Shown piece by piece: positions 1 through 6,858 of a DNA stretch of 34,494 nucleotides; positions within the stretch are counted from its first letter, which is position 1, and every line of letters begins with the position of its first letter. Under the pieces are notes generated by a model. It did no database searches. It was not told where the DNA came from and was given only the letters and a program-made list of their open reading frames with translations. Both the position numbers and the translations under genes were made by a program. The DNA is taken from contig VAXH01000088.1 in assembly GCA_005883955.1 (NCBI GenBank), forward strand, positions 1 to 34,494, in the 5' to 3' direction. This DNA comes from Actinomycetota bacterium (GTDB lineage: Bacteria; Actinomycetota; Thermoleophilia; Gaiellales; Gaiellaceae).

Positions 1-10
1 CAAGCCGAAG

Positions 11-16
11 TAGATT
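11..16 (+). promoter_or_regulatory. predicted -10 box of hisC (leaderless)
   Basis: TAGATT lies exactly 7 nt before the ATG at 24. This matches the TANNNT-N7-start arrangement found at many operon heads in this window and favours ATG 24 over the in-frame TTG at 15, which would overlap the box. No -35 can be judged because the window begins here. Confidence 0.55.
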
Positions 17-23
17 GCGGGCT

Positions 24-1124
24 ATGCCCGGCCCAAGCGGAGACCAGTCGACGAACCATCGCCTCGGCGAGATCGCTGACAGCTTCTTCAGGCCCCCGGT
101 TCGTGACCTCGTGCCGTACGAGCCGGGTAAGCCGGTGGAGGAGGTCCAGCGCGAGCTCGGGCTCGACCGTGTTGTCAAGCTGGCCTCGAACGAAGGGCCG
201 TTCGGTCCCTTTCCGGCCGCGCTCGAGGCGATCCAGCGCTCCGCGCCCGATCTGAACCGCTATCCCGACGGCGGCGCCTACCGGCTTCGGGCCGCGTTGG
301 CCGAGCTGCACGATCTCCGGTTCGAAGAGGTCGCGGTGGGGGCAGGCTCCGACGGACTCGTCGACAGCCTGTCACAGATCGCTCTCGACCCGGGCGACGA
401 GATCGTGTGCGGCTGGCCGTCGTTTCCGAGCTATGCGATCGACGCGCGCAAGCTCGGTGCGGTTCCAACGACGGTGCCTCTGCGCGACGACCGCTACGAC
501 CTCGAAACGATGCTCGGTGCGATCACGCCGCGGACGAAGCTCGTCTACATCTGCCATCCGAACAACCCGACCGGGACGATGAACACGCGCGCCGAGCTCG
601 ATGCCTACTTCGACCGCGTTCCGGTCCACGTCCTGACCGTCCTCGACCAGGCGTACTTCGAGTACATCGACGACCCGGACTACGCCGACGGGATCGTCGA
701 GTTCCTCAAGGCCGGGCGCCGGGTCGTTGTCCTGAGGACGTTCTCGAAGGTCTTCGGACTAGCAGGCCTTCGCGTCGGCTACGCGCTCGCCCCGCCCCCC
801 GTCGTGACTGCTCTCAGCAAGGTGCGGCGCGCTTTCGACATCACGACGCCCGCACAGGAAGCTGCGCTCGCAAGCCTCGGCAACCCGCGGGAAATCGAGC
901 GTCGCCGGCTCGAGAACGCCGAGCAGCGTACGGAGGTCGAGCGAATCCTGCGCGAGCACGGGCTCGAGCCTGCGGGACCGGCCGTCGCGAACTTTCTCTA
1001 CTGCGACCTGGGAGAGGACTGCGGCCCGACGGCGATCCGGGTGACGGTCGGCACCGCCGAGGAGAATGCCTTCCTCGCCGACGCACTCGACCGTGTCCCG
1101 GCAATGGCCGCGAGAGCCGGGTAG
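24..1124 (+). CDS. hisC: histidinol-phosphate aminotransferase
   Basis: A 366-residue PLP-dependent fold-type I aminotransferase of the HisC family, which transfers an amino group between histidinol phosphate and 2-oxoglutarate in histidine synthesis. The N-terminal LASNEGPFGP segment, the HPNNPTG motif and the PLP-lysine motif RTFSKVFGLAGLRVGYA (Lys about residue 242) are all visible. Length is normal for the family. I chose ATG 24 because a TANNNT box sits 7 nt upstream; TTG 15 is a less likely alternative. No other his gene is in view, so a related aromatic or broad-specificity aminotransferase role cannot be excluded. An MFS gene follows after 76 nt on the same strand. Confidence 0.88.
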   Translation: MPGPSGDQSTNHRLGEIADSFFRPPVRDLVPYEPGKPVEEVQRELGLDRVVKLASNEGPFGPFPAALEAIQRSAPDLNRYPDGGAYRLRAALAELHDLRFEEVAVGAGSDGLVDSLSQIALDPGDEIVCGWPSFPSYAIDARKLGAVPTTVPLRDDRYDLETMLGAITPRTKLVYICHPNNPTGTMNTRAELDAYFDRVPVHVLTVLDQAYFEYIDDPDYADGIVEFLKAGRRVVVLRTFSKVFGLAGLRVGYALAPPPVVTALSKVRRAFDITTPAQEAALASLGNPREIERRRLENAEQRTEVERILREHGLEPAGPAVANFLYCDLGEDCGPTAIRVTVGTAEENAFLADALDRVPAMAARAG

Positions 1125-1131
1125 GAGCGGT

Positions 1132-1170
1132 GGCGGAAACCGCCTTGTCCGAAAAACCCCTCTTTCGGGG
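1132..1170. other. intergenic small hairpins downstream of hisC
   Basis: Two short inverted repeats follow the hisC stop: GGCGG-AAA-CCGCC (1132-1144) and CCCC-N6-GGGG (1157-1170). Read on the minus strand, the second is followed by five T residues (1156-1152), resembling a weak intrinsic terminator against antisense transcription. The stems are short, so significance is uncertain. Confidence 0.25.
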
Positions 1171-1200
1171 CGAGACCACGCTGTTACCGTTTCGGAGGCC

Positions 1201-2496
1201 GTGAGCCGCCATCTGACCGGCCGCCGCCTCGGGCTCCTCGGCCGAGAGCCGGGCTTCCGCTCGCTCTTCGTGGCAACGCTCGGTTCCGGGCTGGGCACCT
1301 GGCTCGCGCTCGTCGCGCTGCAGATCGACGTGCTCAGGCGAACCCACTCGCCGCTGTGGATGAGCGCACTGCTGATCGCGGACATCCTGCCGACGCTGCT
1401 CGTCGGAATCCTGGCGGCGCCCCTCGTCGACCGCCTCTCGCGGCGGGGCTTGATGATCGGCGCCGATCTCGCTCGCTTCGGCGTCTTCTGCGCGCTGCCG
1501 TTCGCGCCGAATGCGACCACGATCGTCGCGCTGGCGGCCGTGATCGGGATCGCGACCGGCTTCTTCCGCCCCGCCGTCTACGCGGGCCTGCCGAACCTCG
1601 TTGCCGACGAAGACCTGGCGGGGGCGAACTCGTTGCTCCAGATGATCGACAACTCGACTTGGGCGCTCGGCTCGCTCGTCGGGGGCGCCCTCGTCGCCGC
1701 GCAAGGCCCGCACCTCGCCTACTGGATCAACGCCGCCACCTTCCTCGTCTCCGCCGCCCTGCTCGCGCAGATTCCGCAGCGGTTGCTCCAAGAGGCGAGG
1801 GCGGAGACACGCGGACACTGGCGCGATCTCGCCGACGGCCTCGTGCTCGTGCGGCGCTCGCGCGCGCTGCTGACGGTCTTGATCGCCTGGAACGTCGGCA
1901 TGGTCGCCAACGCGTTCGTCAACGTCGGCGAGCCGTTTCTCGCCACCGACTCCTTCTCCGCGGGCAGCTTCGGCCTCGGCCTGATGATGGGATCTGCCGG
2001 GGTCGGCCTGGCCGCCGGGGCATACCTCGCCGGCTCGTGGATCGAGTCGCGCGGTCTCGCCAATATCTACGGCGTTTCGCTCGGCCTGATGGCCCTCGGT
2101 GTCGGCGGGGCCGCCGCTTCGCCCAACGTCTGGGTTGCAGCGGTCTGCGTGATCGTCTCGGGGGCCGGCAACGGTTCGACGATCGTCTGCAACGCGCTAC
2201 TCGTCCAGCGAGGGGCGCCGGACCGTTTCCGCGGGAGAGCGTTCACGGTTCTGATGAGCTCCAACGTCACGTTTCTCGCGCTGGGCATGGTGCTCGCCGG
2301 CCGGCTGACCGAGGCGGTCGGCCCGCGCTGGGTTTGGGGCGGCGCCGCGGTTCTCTCGACGGCGGCGGCGATAGTCGGATTCACGCTCGCGCGGGGGGCC
2401 GCCGAAGCGGCGATCGCGGCTGTCGAGCTGCCCTCGCCGCCGATCGAGTCGGAGACCGCGGTCGGCGCGCACGGCGGCGCCCGTCGGGCGATCTAG
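1201..2496 (+). CDS. MFS transporter (multidrug exporter-like)
   Basis: A 431-residue major facilitator superfamily protein with about 12 hydrophobic segments. It resembles the MFS_3/enterobactin-exporter-like group, with an N-terminal GREPGFRSLFVATLGSGLG entry helix and a conserved basic loop after TM2 (DRLSRRGLM). The start is GTG 1201, preceded by GGAG a few bases upstream; longer in-frame starts back to 1066 would overlap hisC and add a non-hydrophobic, Arg/Pro-rich leader, so I rejected them. The C-terminus ends in a hydrophilic tail. The substrate cannot be read from sequence. It sits between hisC and meaB with no evident metabolic link. It is probably an inner-membrane proton-driven exporter. 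Confidence 0.85.
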   Translation: MSRHLTGRRLGLLGREPGFRSLFVATLGSGLGTWLALVALQIDVLRRTHSPLWMSALLIADILPTLLVGILAAPLVDRLSRRGLMIGADLARFGVFCALPFAPNATTIVALAAVIGIATGFFRPAVYAGLPNLVADEDLAGANSLLQMIDNSTWALGSLVGGALVAAQGPHLAYWINAATFLVSAALLAQIPQRLLQEARAETRGHWRDLADGLVLVRRSRALLTVLIAWNVGMVANAFVNVGEPFLATDSFSAGSFGLGLMMGSAGVGLAAGAYLAGSWIESRGLANIYGVSLGLMALGVGGAAASPNVWVAAVCVIVSGAGNGSTIVCNALLVQRGAPDRFRGRAFTVLMSSNVTFLALGMVLAGRLTEAVGPRWVWGGAAVLSTAAAIVGFTLARGAAEAAIAAVELPSPPIESETAVGAHGGARRAI

Positions 2497-2499
2497 CAT
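2494..2499 (+). promoter_or_regulatory. predicted -10 box of meaB (leaderless)
   Basis: TAGCAT overlaps the end of the MFS gene and lies exactly 7 nt before ATG 2507. It points to the third of three nearby in-frame ATGs (2498, 2501, 2507) as the start of meaB. Confidence 0.5.
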
Positions 2500-2506
2500 G
2501 ATGAAC

Positions 2507-3502
2507 ATGGTTGGCCGCCGCGATTTCACGCGGGAGTCGCTCGCGGCAGGTGTCCGTGCGGGCGAGAAGCGCGCTCTTGCGCGCGCCATCACGCTCGTCG
2601 AGAACTCGGACCCGTTGGCGTACGAGCTCGTTCGCGACGTTTACCCGGAGACGGGGCGCGCCTACGCCGTCGGGATCACGGGGCCCCCCGGCGTCGGTAA
2701 GTCGAGTCTGATCTCCGAGCTCGTCCGCCACGTCCGCGAGGCCGGCACGACGGTCGGCGTCATCTCTGTCGACCCGTCGAGCCCGTTCTCCCACGGGGCG
2801 CTGCTCGGTGACAGGATCCGCCTCTCCGACCACTTCCTCGACCCCGAAGTGTTCATCCGCTCGATGGGCACTCGGGGGCACCTCGGCGGTCTCGCGGAGG
2901 CGACGCTGCAGGCGCTGCTCGTCCTCGACGCGGCCGGCAAGCAGCTCGTCTTCCTCGAGACGGTAGGCGCCGGTCAGAGCGAGGTCGAGGTGATCGGGAT
3001 CGCCGACACCGTCGTGCTCGTACTGATGCCCGGCTCAGGTGACTCGATCCAGGCGCTGAAGGCGGGGATCATGGAGATCCCGGACGTGATCGCGATCAAC
3101 AAGATGGATCACCCCGCGGCCAAGACGATGCAAAACGAGGTGCGGTCGATCCTCTCCCTCGACAAGGAGCGCCCGTGGCGGCCGCCGATCGTGCTGACGG
3201 ACGCGACGCGCGGCGAGAACGTGCCGAAGCTCTGGGAGCACATCGAGGCGCACCGCGCCTTCCTCGTGGACGAAAAATTGCTCGAGCAGCGGCGTCGCGA
3301 GCATCTCGCCGGTGAGGTGTTCGCCGTCGCTTCGGCGCGTGCGAAGGCTCATCTCGAGCGCGCCGTTGCCGACGATCCCGAGTTGCGCCGGCTCCTGGAC
3401 GAGGTCCAGAGCCGAGAGCTCGACCCGCTCTCCGCGGTTCGAGAGATCATTGACAAGGTGTTCCACCTTGGCGACGGAAACCACAGGCCCGACACTCGCT
3501 GA
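2507..3502 (+). CDS. meaB: methylmalonyl-CoA mutase-associated GTPase MeaB
   Basis: A 331-residue G3E-type P-loop GTPase of the MeaB/ArgK family, which chaperones adenosylcobalamin loading and protects methylmalonyl-CoA mutase. Visible motifs: Walker A GPPGVGKS (Lys about 65), the family signature VDPSSPFSHGALLGDRIR, the segment IRSMGTRGHLGGLA, ETVGAGQSEVEV, and the base-recognition motif NKMD. The C-terminal helical dimerisation region is intact. The methylmalonyl-CoA mutase itself is not in the window, although it commonly neighbours meaB. The downstream threonine ammonia-lyase overlaps its 3' end by 35 nt. This suggests co-expression for threonine-derived propionyl-CoA use; that link is inference. 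ATG 2498 is the alternative start. Confidence 0.92.
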   Translation: MVGRRDFTRESLAAGVRAGEKRALARAITLVENSDPLAYELVRDVYPETGRAYAVGITGPPGVGKSSLISELVRHVREAGTTVGVISVDPSSPFSHGALLGDRIRLSDHFLDPEVFIRSMGTRGHLGGLAEATLQALLVLDAAGKQLVFLETVGAGQSEVEVIGIADTVVLVLMPGSGDSIQALKAGIMEIPDVIAINKMDHPAAKTMQNEVRSILSLDKERPWRPPIVLTDATRGENVPKLWEHIEAHRAFLVDEKLLEQRRREHLAGEVFAVASARAKAHLERAVADDPELRRLLDEVQSRELDPLSAVREIIDKVFHLGDGNHRPDTR

Positions 3503-4640
3503 AATCGAGGCGGCGCGGCGCGGCCTCGCGGACATCGCGCGCGTGACGCCGGTCTACACGTCGGACACGTTCTCGCGACTGGCGGCGCGCGAGGTCGTCC
3601 TCAAAGCCGAGAACCTCCAGCGGACAGGCTCGTTCAAGGTTCGGGGCGCCGTCACGCGAATTGCGGCCCTCACCGACTCGCAGCGCGCCGCCGGTGTCGT
3701 TGCCGCAAGCGCCGGTAACCATGGCCAGGCGGTCGCGTGGGCGGCTCGCGAGGCGGGAATCCCGGCGGCGATCTTCGTCCCGCAGGACGCGCCGATGGCG
3801 AAGGTGGAAGCCTGCCGCAACTACTCGGCGGACACGGAGCTGGTCGGGCTGACCTTCGAGGATGCGCTCGCGGCGGCATTCGAGTATGCCGAGGAGACCG
3901 GAGCGACCTTCGTCCATCCCTACGAAGACGAGGCGGTGATCGCGGGCCAGGGGACAATCGGGCTCGAGCTCGCCGAGCAGGTTCCGCACGCCGAGACAGT
4001 GCTCGTCCCAATCGGCGGCGGCGGGCTGGCATCGGGCATCGCGCTTGCGCTACGTGCGGTCAAGCCGGGGGTTCGGGTCATCGGCGTCGAGATCCAACGC
4101 GACAGGTACACGATCGCCGACGGCATCGCGGTCAAGCGCCCCGGCGAGCTCACCTCGGCGATCCTCGACGACGTTCTCGACGACATCGTCATCGTCTCCG
4201 ACGAGGAGATCAGCGAGGCGATCGTGCTCCTGCTCGAGCGCTCGAAGCTCGTCGTCGAGGGTGCCGGGGCGGTCGGGGTCGCGGCGCTCCTCTCCGGGCA
4301 CGTCGGCGGATCGGGGCCGGCGGTTGCAGTGCTCTCGGGCGGAAACATCGATCCCACGATGCTGATCTCGGTGGTCCGTCACGGTCTCACCGCCGGGGGG
4401 CGCTACCTCGTCGTCCGCACTCAGCTCGCCGACCGTCCCGGTGAATTGATCAAGCTGCTGTCGCTCGTCGCCGAGGAGCGCGGCAACGTGATCGCGGTCG
4501 AGCACCACCGAGAAGGGATGGACATTCCGGTCAGCGCGACCGAGGTGGAGCTGACGCTCGTGACGCGCGACGAGGACCACTGCCTGCAGCTGCTTGCCGC
4601 GATGGCCGAGCGCGGCTACACGCTCCAACGGCTTGGCTGA
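3468..4640 (+). CDS. ilvA: threonine ammonia-lyase with C-terminal ACT domain
   Basis: A 390-residue fold-type II PLP enzyme that deaminates threonine (and serine) to 2-oxobutyrate. PLP lysine is Lys57 in GSFKVRG; the substrate loop SAGNHGQ and the phosphate-binding glycine loop GGGGLASG follow. Residues about 315-390 form one ACT domain (VVRTQLADRPGELIKLLSLVAEE), giving the short one-ACT architecture rather than the two-ACT biosynthetic E. coli IlvA form. The start is TTG 3468 inside the meaB 3' end, because AAGGTG lies 7 nt upstream and translation begins at MATETTGPTLAEIEAA; upstream in-frame sequence is out-of-frame meaB coding. Product 2-oxobutyrate can feed isoleucine synthesis or propionyl-CoA, the pathway served by MeaB. 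Confidence 0.92.
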   Translation: MATETTGPTLAEIEAARRGLADIARVTPVYTSDTFSRLAAREVVLKAENLQRTGSFKVRGAVTRIAALTDSQRAAGVVAASAGNHGQAVAWAAREAGIPAAIFVPQDAPMAKVEACRNYSADTELVGLTFEDALAAAFEYAEETGATFVHPYEDEAVIAGQGTIGLELAEQVPHAETVLVPIGGGGLASGIALALRAVKPGVRVIGVEIQRDRYTIADGIAVKRPGELTSAILDDVLDDIVIVSDEEISEAIVLLLERSKLVVEGAGAVGVAALLSGHVGGSGPAVAVLSGGNIDPTMLISVVRHGLTAGGRYLVVRTQLADRPGELIKLLSLVAEERGNVIAVEHHREGMDIPVSATEVELTLVTRDEDHCLQLLAAMAERGYTLQRLG

Positions 4641-4645
4641 AGCCG

Positions 4646-4661
4646 CCGCGAGAGCTCGCGG
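4646..4661. terminator. possible bidirectional hairpin between convergent genes
   Basis: CCGCGA-GAGC-TCGCGG forms a perfect 6-bp stem in the 71-nt gap between convergent ilvA and the metallo-beta-lactamase gene. There is no T-run on either side, so termination activity is uncertain. Confidence 0.35.
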
Positions 4662-4711
4662 GAATCCTCAGAGAAGAAGGTGGCTCAGGGCGGAACATCG
4701 TTTCCCCCGTG

Positions 4712-6049
4712 CTAAGAGCCGCAGCGGCGGAAGCCGACGGTGGAGCCGCCGCGTGCTTCCCACGCCCGCATGCCGCCGTGCAGGACGGGCCGCGCATCGA
4801 CGCCGGAGGCCGCGAGCACGCTGGCGGCGACCGCCGCACGCGCGCCGCTCTCGCAGATCGTCACGACCGGCCGCCCCTCTTTCAGCTCGTCGCCGTACTC
4901 GCGGACGAGACGGTACGGGATATTGCGGCTGCCGGGGATGAAGCCGTCGTCGCGCTCGTGCAGTTCTCGGACGTCGATCACCTCGATCGCGTCTTCGGCC
5001 AGCAGGCGCTCGAGCTCGTCAACCTCGACGGCACGTAGGGTCTCGGTCTCCGGCCCGCGGAGCACGTAGCCCCGCAGCTCGCCGAACCCGACTGCGCGCA
5101 ACCGTCGGCCTGCGTCCTCGGCCTGCTCGCGGGAAACCGCCAGGATCAGCGGCCGCTCGTCCTGGACGAGCACGAACGCCGCCCTGGTCGCGAAGCCCCT
5201 GCGTTCCAGCGGAACGTTGATCGCGCCGGCCGCGTGCCCTGCTCCGAAGAGCTCCGCAGGGCGGATGTCGAGGATCGGCGGCTCGAGCGTCTCGACTTCC
5301 TCGAGTGGCCCGGGCGCGCCGAGGAAGGGGCCGCGGTTGAGCTCGATGATCCGCTCGAGGTTCGGAGGCCGCGGCGCGCGAGTCAGCGCCGACTCGCTCA
5401 CGAACTCGTCCTCGCCGCCGACGGTCAGCATCGGGTTGAACCGGCGCTCGAAGCCAATCGTCGTCGAGGCCTTCGAGCTCATCGAGGCACCGCAGAGGGA
5501 TCCCGCGACGTGGCCCGGGAAGACCTCGACCCCATCAGGTAGGTCGAGCAGCCGTTGCAGGCTCTCGTAGAGCTCCCGCGCCCCGTCGACCGCCTCGACC
5601 GCCAGGTCCGGCCGGGCGGCGTCGCCGACGAAGAGCGAATCGCCGGTGAGGACGACCCAAGGCTCCTTTGCCCGCGTTCGGTCGATCACCGTGAAGCAGC
5701 AGTGCTCGGGCCGGTGGCCTGGGGTGTGAACCACGCGCAGGGCCACGTTCCCGAGCACGATCTCCTGTCCGTCCTCGAGCGGGTCGTGCTCGTAGGCGGC
5801 TTCCGCGGCCGGATGGATGGAGACCGGAACTTCATGCTCCAGCGCCAGCCGCCCGTGCCCCGAGACGTGGTCGGCGTGGGTGTGCGTCTCGAGCGTGCGC
5901 ACGATTCGCACGGCCTCCTGTTCGGCCGCCACGAGGTACTCCTCGATGGCGTAGGCGGGGTCGACGACGACAGCCTCGTGCGTCTCCGAATCGCCGACGA
6001 GATACGACGAACAGCCGAGGTCGTCGTCGACGAACTGCCTGAAGATCAC
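4712..6049 (-). CDS. metallo-beta-lactamase fold hydrolase with two rhodanese domains (persulfide dioxygenase-like)
   Basis: A 445-residue cytoplasmic protein. Residues 1-200 form an ETHE1-like metallo-beta-lactamase domain: HTHADH (His56, His58, Asp60, His61), His112 in TPGHRPEH, Asp137 in TGDSLFVGD, and His180 in FPGHVAGSLCG. Two rhodanese modules follow. The first (about 265-340) lacks a cysteine in its active loop (AVSREQAED) and should be inactive. The second (about 350-440) has the catalytic loop CESGARA. The family oxidises or moves sulfane sulfur, such as glutathione or mycothiol persulfide. A TACCGT box 7 nt before GTG 6049 suggests its own leaderless promoter, 54 nt after the copper cluster. 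A role in sulfur or persulfide detoxification is inference. Confidence 0.88.
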   Translation of the reverse strand: MIFRQFVDDDLGCSSYLVGDSETHEAVVVDPAYAIEEYLVAAEQEAVRIVRTLETHTHADHVSGHGRLALEHEVPVSIHPAAEAAYEHDPLEDGQEIVLGNVALRVVHTPGHRPEHCCFTVIDRTRAKEPWVVLTGDSLFVGDAARPDLAVEAVDGARELYESLQRLLDLPDGVEVFPGHVAGSLCGASMSSKASTTIGFERRFNPMLTVGGEDEFVSESALTRAPRPPNLERIIELNRGPFLGAPGPLEEVETLEPPILDIRPAELFGAGHAAGAINVPLERRGFATRAAFVLVQDERPLILAVSREQAEDAGRRLRAVGFGELRGYVLRGPETETLRAVEVDELERLLAEDAIEVIDVRELHERDDGFIPGSRNIPYRLVREYGDELKEGRPVVTICESGARAAVAASVLAASGVDARPVLHGGMRAWEARGGSTVGFRRCGS

Positions 6050-6056
6050 GACTTCG

Positions 6057-6062
6057 ACGGTA
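6057..6062 (-). promoter_or_regulatory. predicted -10 box of the MBL/rhodanese gene
   Basis: On the minus strand TACCGT lies exactly 7 nt before GTG 6049, the same geometry seen at other operon heads here. Confidence 0.45.
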
Positions 6063-6103
6063 ACACCGGGTGCGGCTTGTTTTCTTGAAGTGAGGCGGAG
6101 CCT

Positions 6104-6721
6104 CTAGGGCTGCAAGAGCCATCGCCGCAGAGCGAAGAAGACCGTCCCGGCGATGACCGCGGCGCCGCCGAGTGCGGCCAGGATGATCACGAAGCCGGAG
6201 GTGCCGCCGCCGGAACCGGACGAGGCGGGCAGGACATAGCCATTTGCGGCCGCAACCTGCCTGACCGCGTCGGCGGTGTCCTTGCCTAGCTGCTCGAGGT
6301 TGTTCGTGCTCGGCTTCGGCAGTCGCGCGAGGGCGGGCTTACCCCTGGCGGCGTCCGGCCCGTTGATGCCGAACCCGTTCGGCATCGAGACGACCAGTGT
6401 GCCGTTGTATCTCCCGAAGTTGAACAGTTCCTTGCCGAGGAACTCAGCGTAGGTCTGCGGCTTCTTCCAGAGGCTCTGGATCAGGCCGAGGTCGCTCGGC
6501 TGCGAGATAACGGCCACGCGGATCGGGCGTTTCTTCTTCGCCGCCGCCTGGGTCGCGGCGAGGAGCTCACGCCCCGCTGCTGAGGTCCGCGGATCCACGA
6601 TCGAGAGGAAGACGGTGGAGAACGGCAACACGTCGCTGGCGGGATCGCCGTTCGCCTCTGCGCCAGAAGCCAGAATCGCCGCCGCGATCACGGCCAGCAC
6701 GAGGCCGATGCCAAATCTCAC
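6104..6721 (-). CDS. secreted, C-terminally membrane-anchored protein (TPM-like, tentative)
   Basis: A 205-residue protein with an N-terminal signal peptide (MRFGIGLVLAVIAAAILASGAEA), an extracytoplasmic domain, a Gly/Ser linker (ASSGSGGGTSG), one transmembrane helix, and a short basic tail RRWLLQP. The body contains RVAVISQPSDLG and YNGTLVVSMPNGFGING, which resemble the beta-strand pattern of TPM-domain proteins, but I do not see enough to be sure. The start is GTG 6721. It lies 26 nt after the 36-codon peptide gene and appears to be the last gene of the copper-associated cluster. The domain should sit outside the membrane. A function in assembling or protecting an extracytoplasmic metalloprotein is only a guess from context. 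Confidence 0.65.
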   Translation of the reverse strand: MRFGIGLVLAVIAAAILASGAEANGDPASDVLPFSTVFLSIVDPRTSAAGRELLAATQAAAKKKRPIRVAVISQPSDLGLIQSLWKKPQTYAEFLGKELFNFGRYNGTLVVSMPNGFGINGPDAARGKPALARLPKPSTNNLEQLGKDTADAVRQVAAANGYVLPASSGSGGGTSGFVIILAALGGAAVIAGTVFFALRRWLLQP

Positions 6722-6747
6722 TCCGGCATCATGCGCGAGCGCGCTCG

Positions 6748-6858
6748 CTAGCCGATCGTGTCGCGGACAAGGAATGCGACGATCACGATCGCCGCGGCAC
6801 CGGCGCCAAGCGCGGCGAGCGCGAGGAAGAGGCGGACCAAGACGTCGCGCTGATTCAC
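6748..6858 (-). CDS. 36-residue single-span membrane peptide coupled to the copC-copD fusion gene
   Basis: A tiny open frame from GTG 6858 to TAG 6748. Its GTG overlaps the TGA of the upstream copper gene (GTGA overlap), the usual sign of translational coupling. The peptide starts MNQRDVLVRLFLALAALG, continues with a strongly hydrophobic Ala/Val/Ile stretch, and ends FLVRDTIG. This is one transmembrane helix (about residues 10-31) with a charged N-terminus and a short polar tail. Neighbours upstream use identical 4-nt overlaps, which supports reality. It could be a small subunit or stabiliser of the CopD membrane domain; that is inference. I recognise no family. Confidence 0.62.
   Translation of the reverse strand: MNQRDVLVRLFLALAALGAGAAAIVIVAFLVRDTIG

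Noticed and set aside
841-1818. Minus-strand frame of 325 codons over hisC and the MFS gene
   Set aside because: Arg/Glu-rich low-complexity product antisense to two clear genes.
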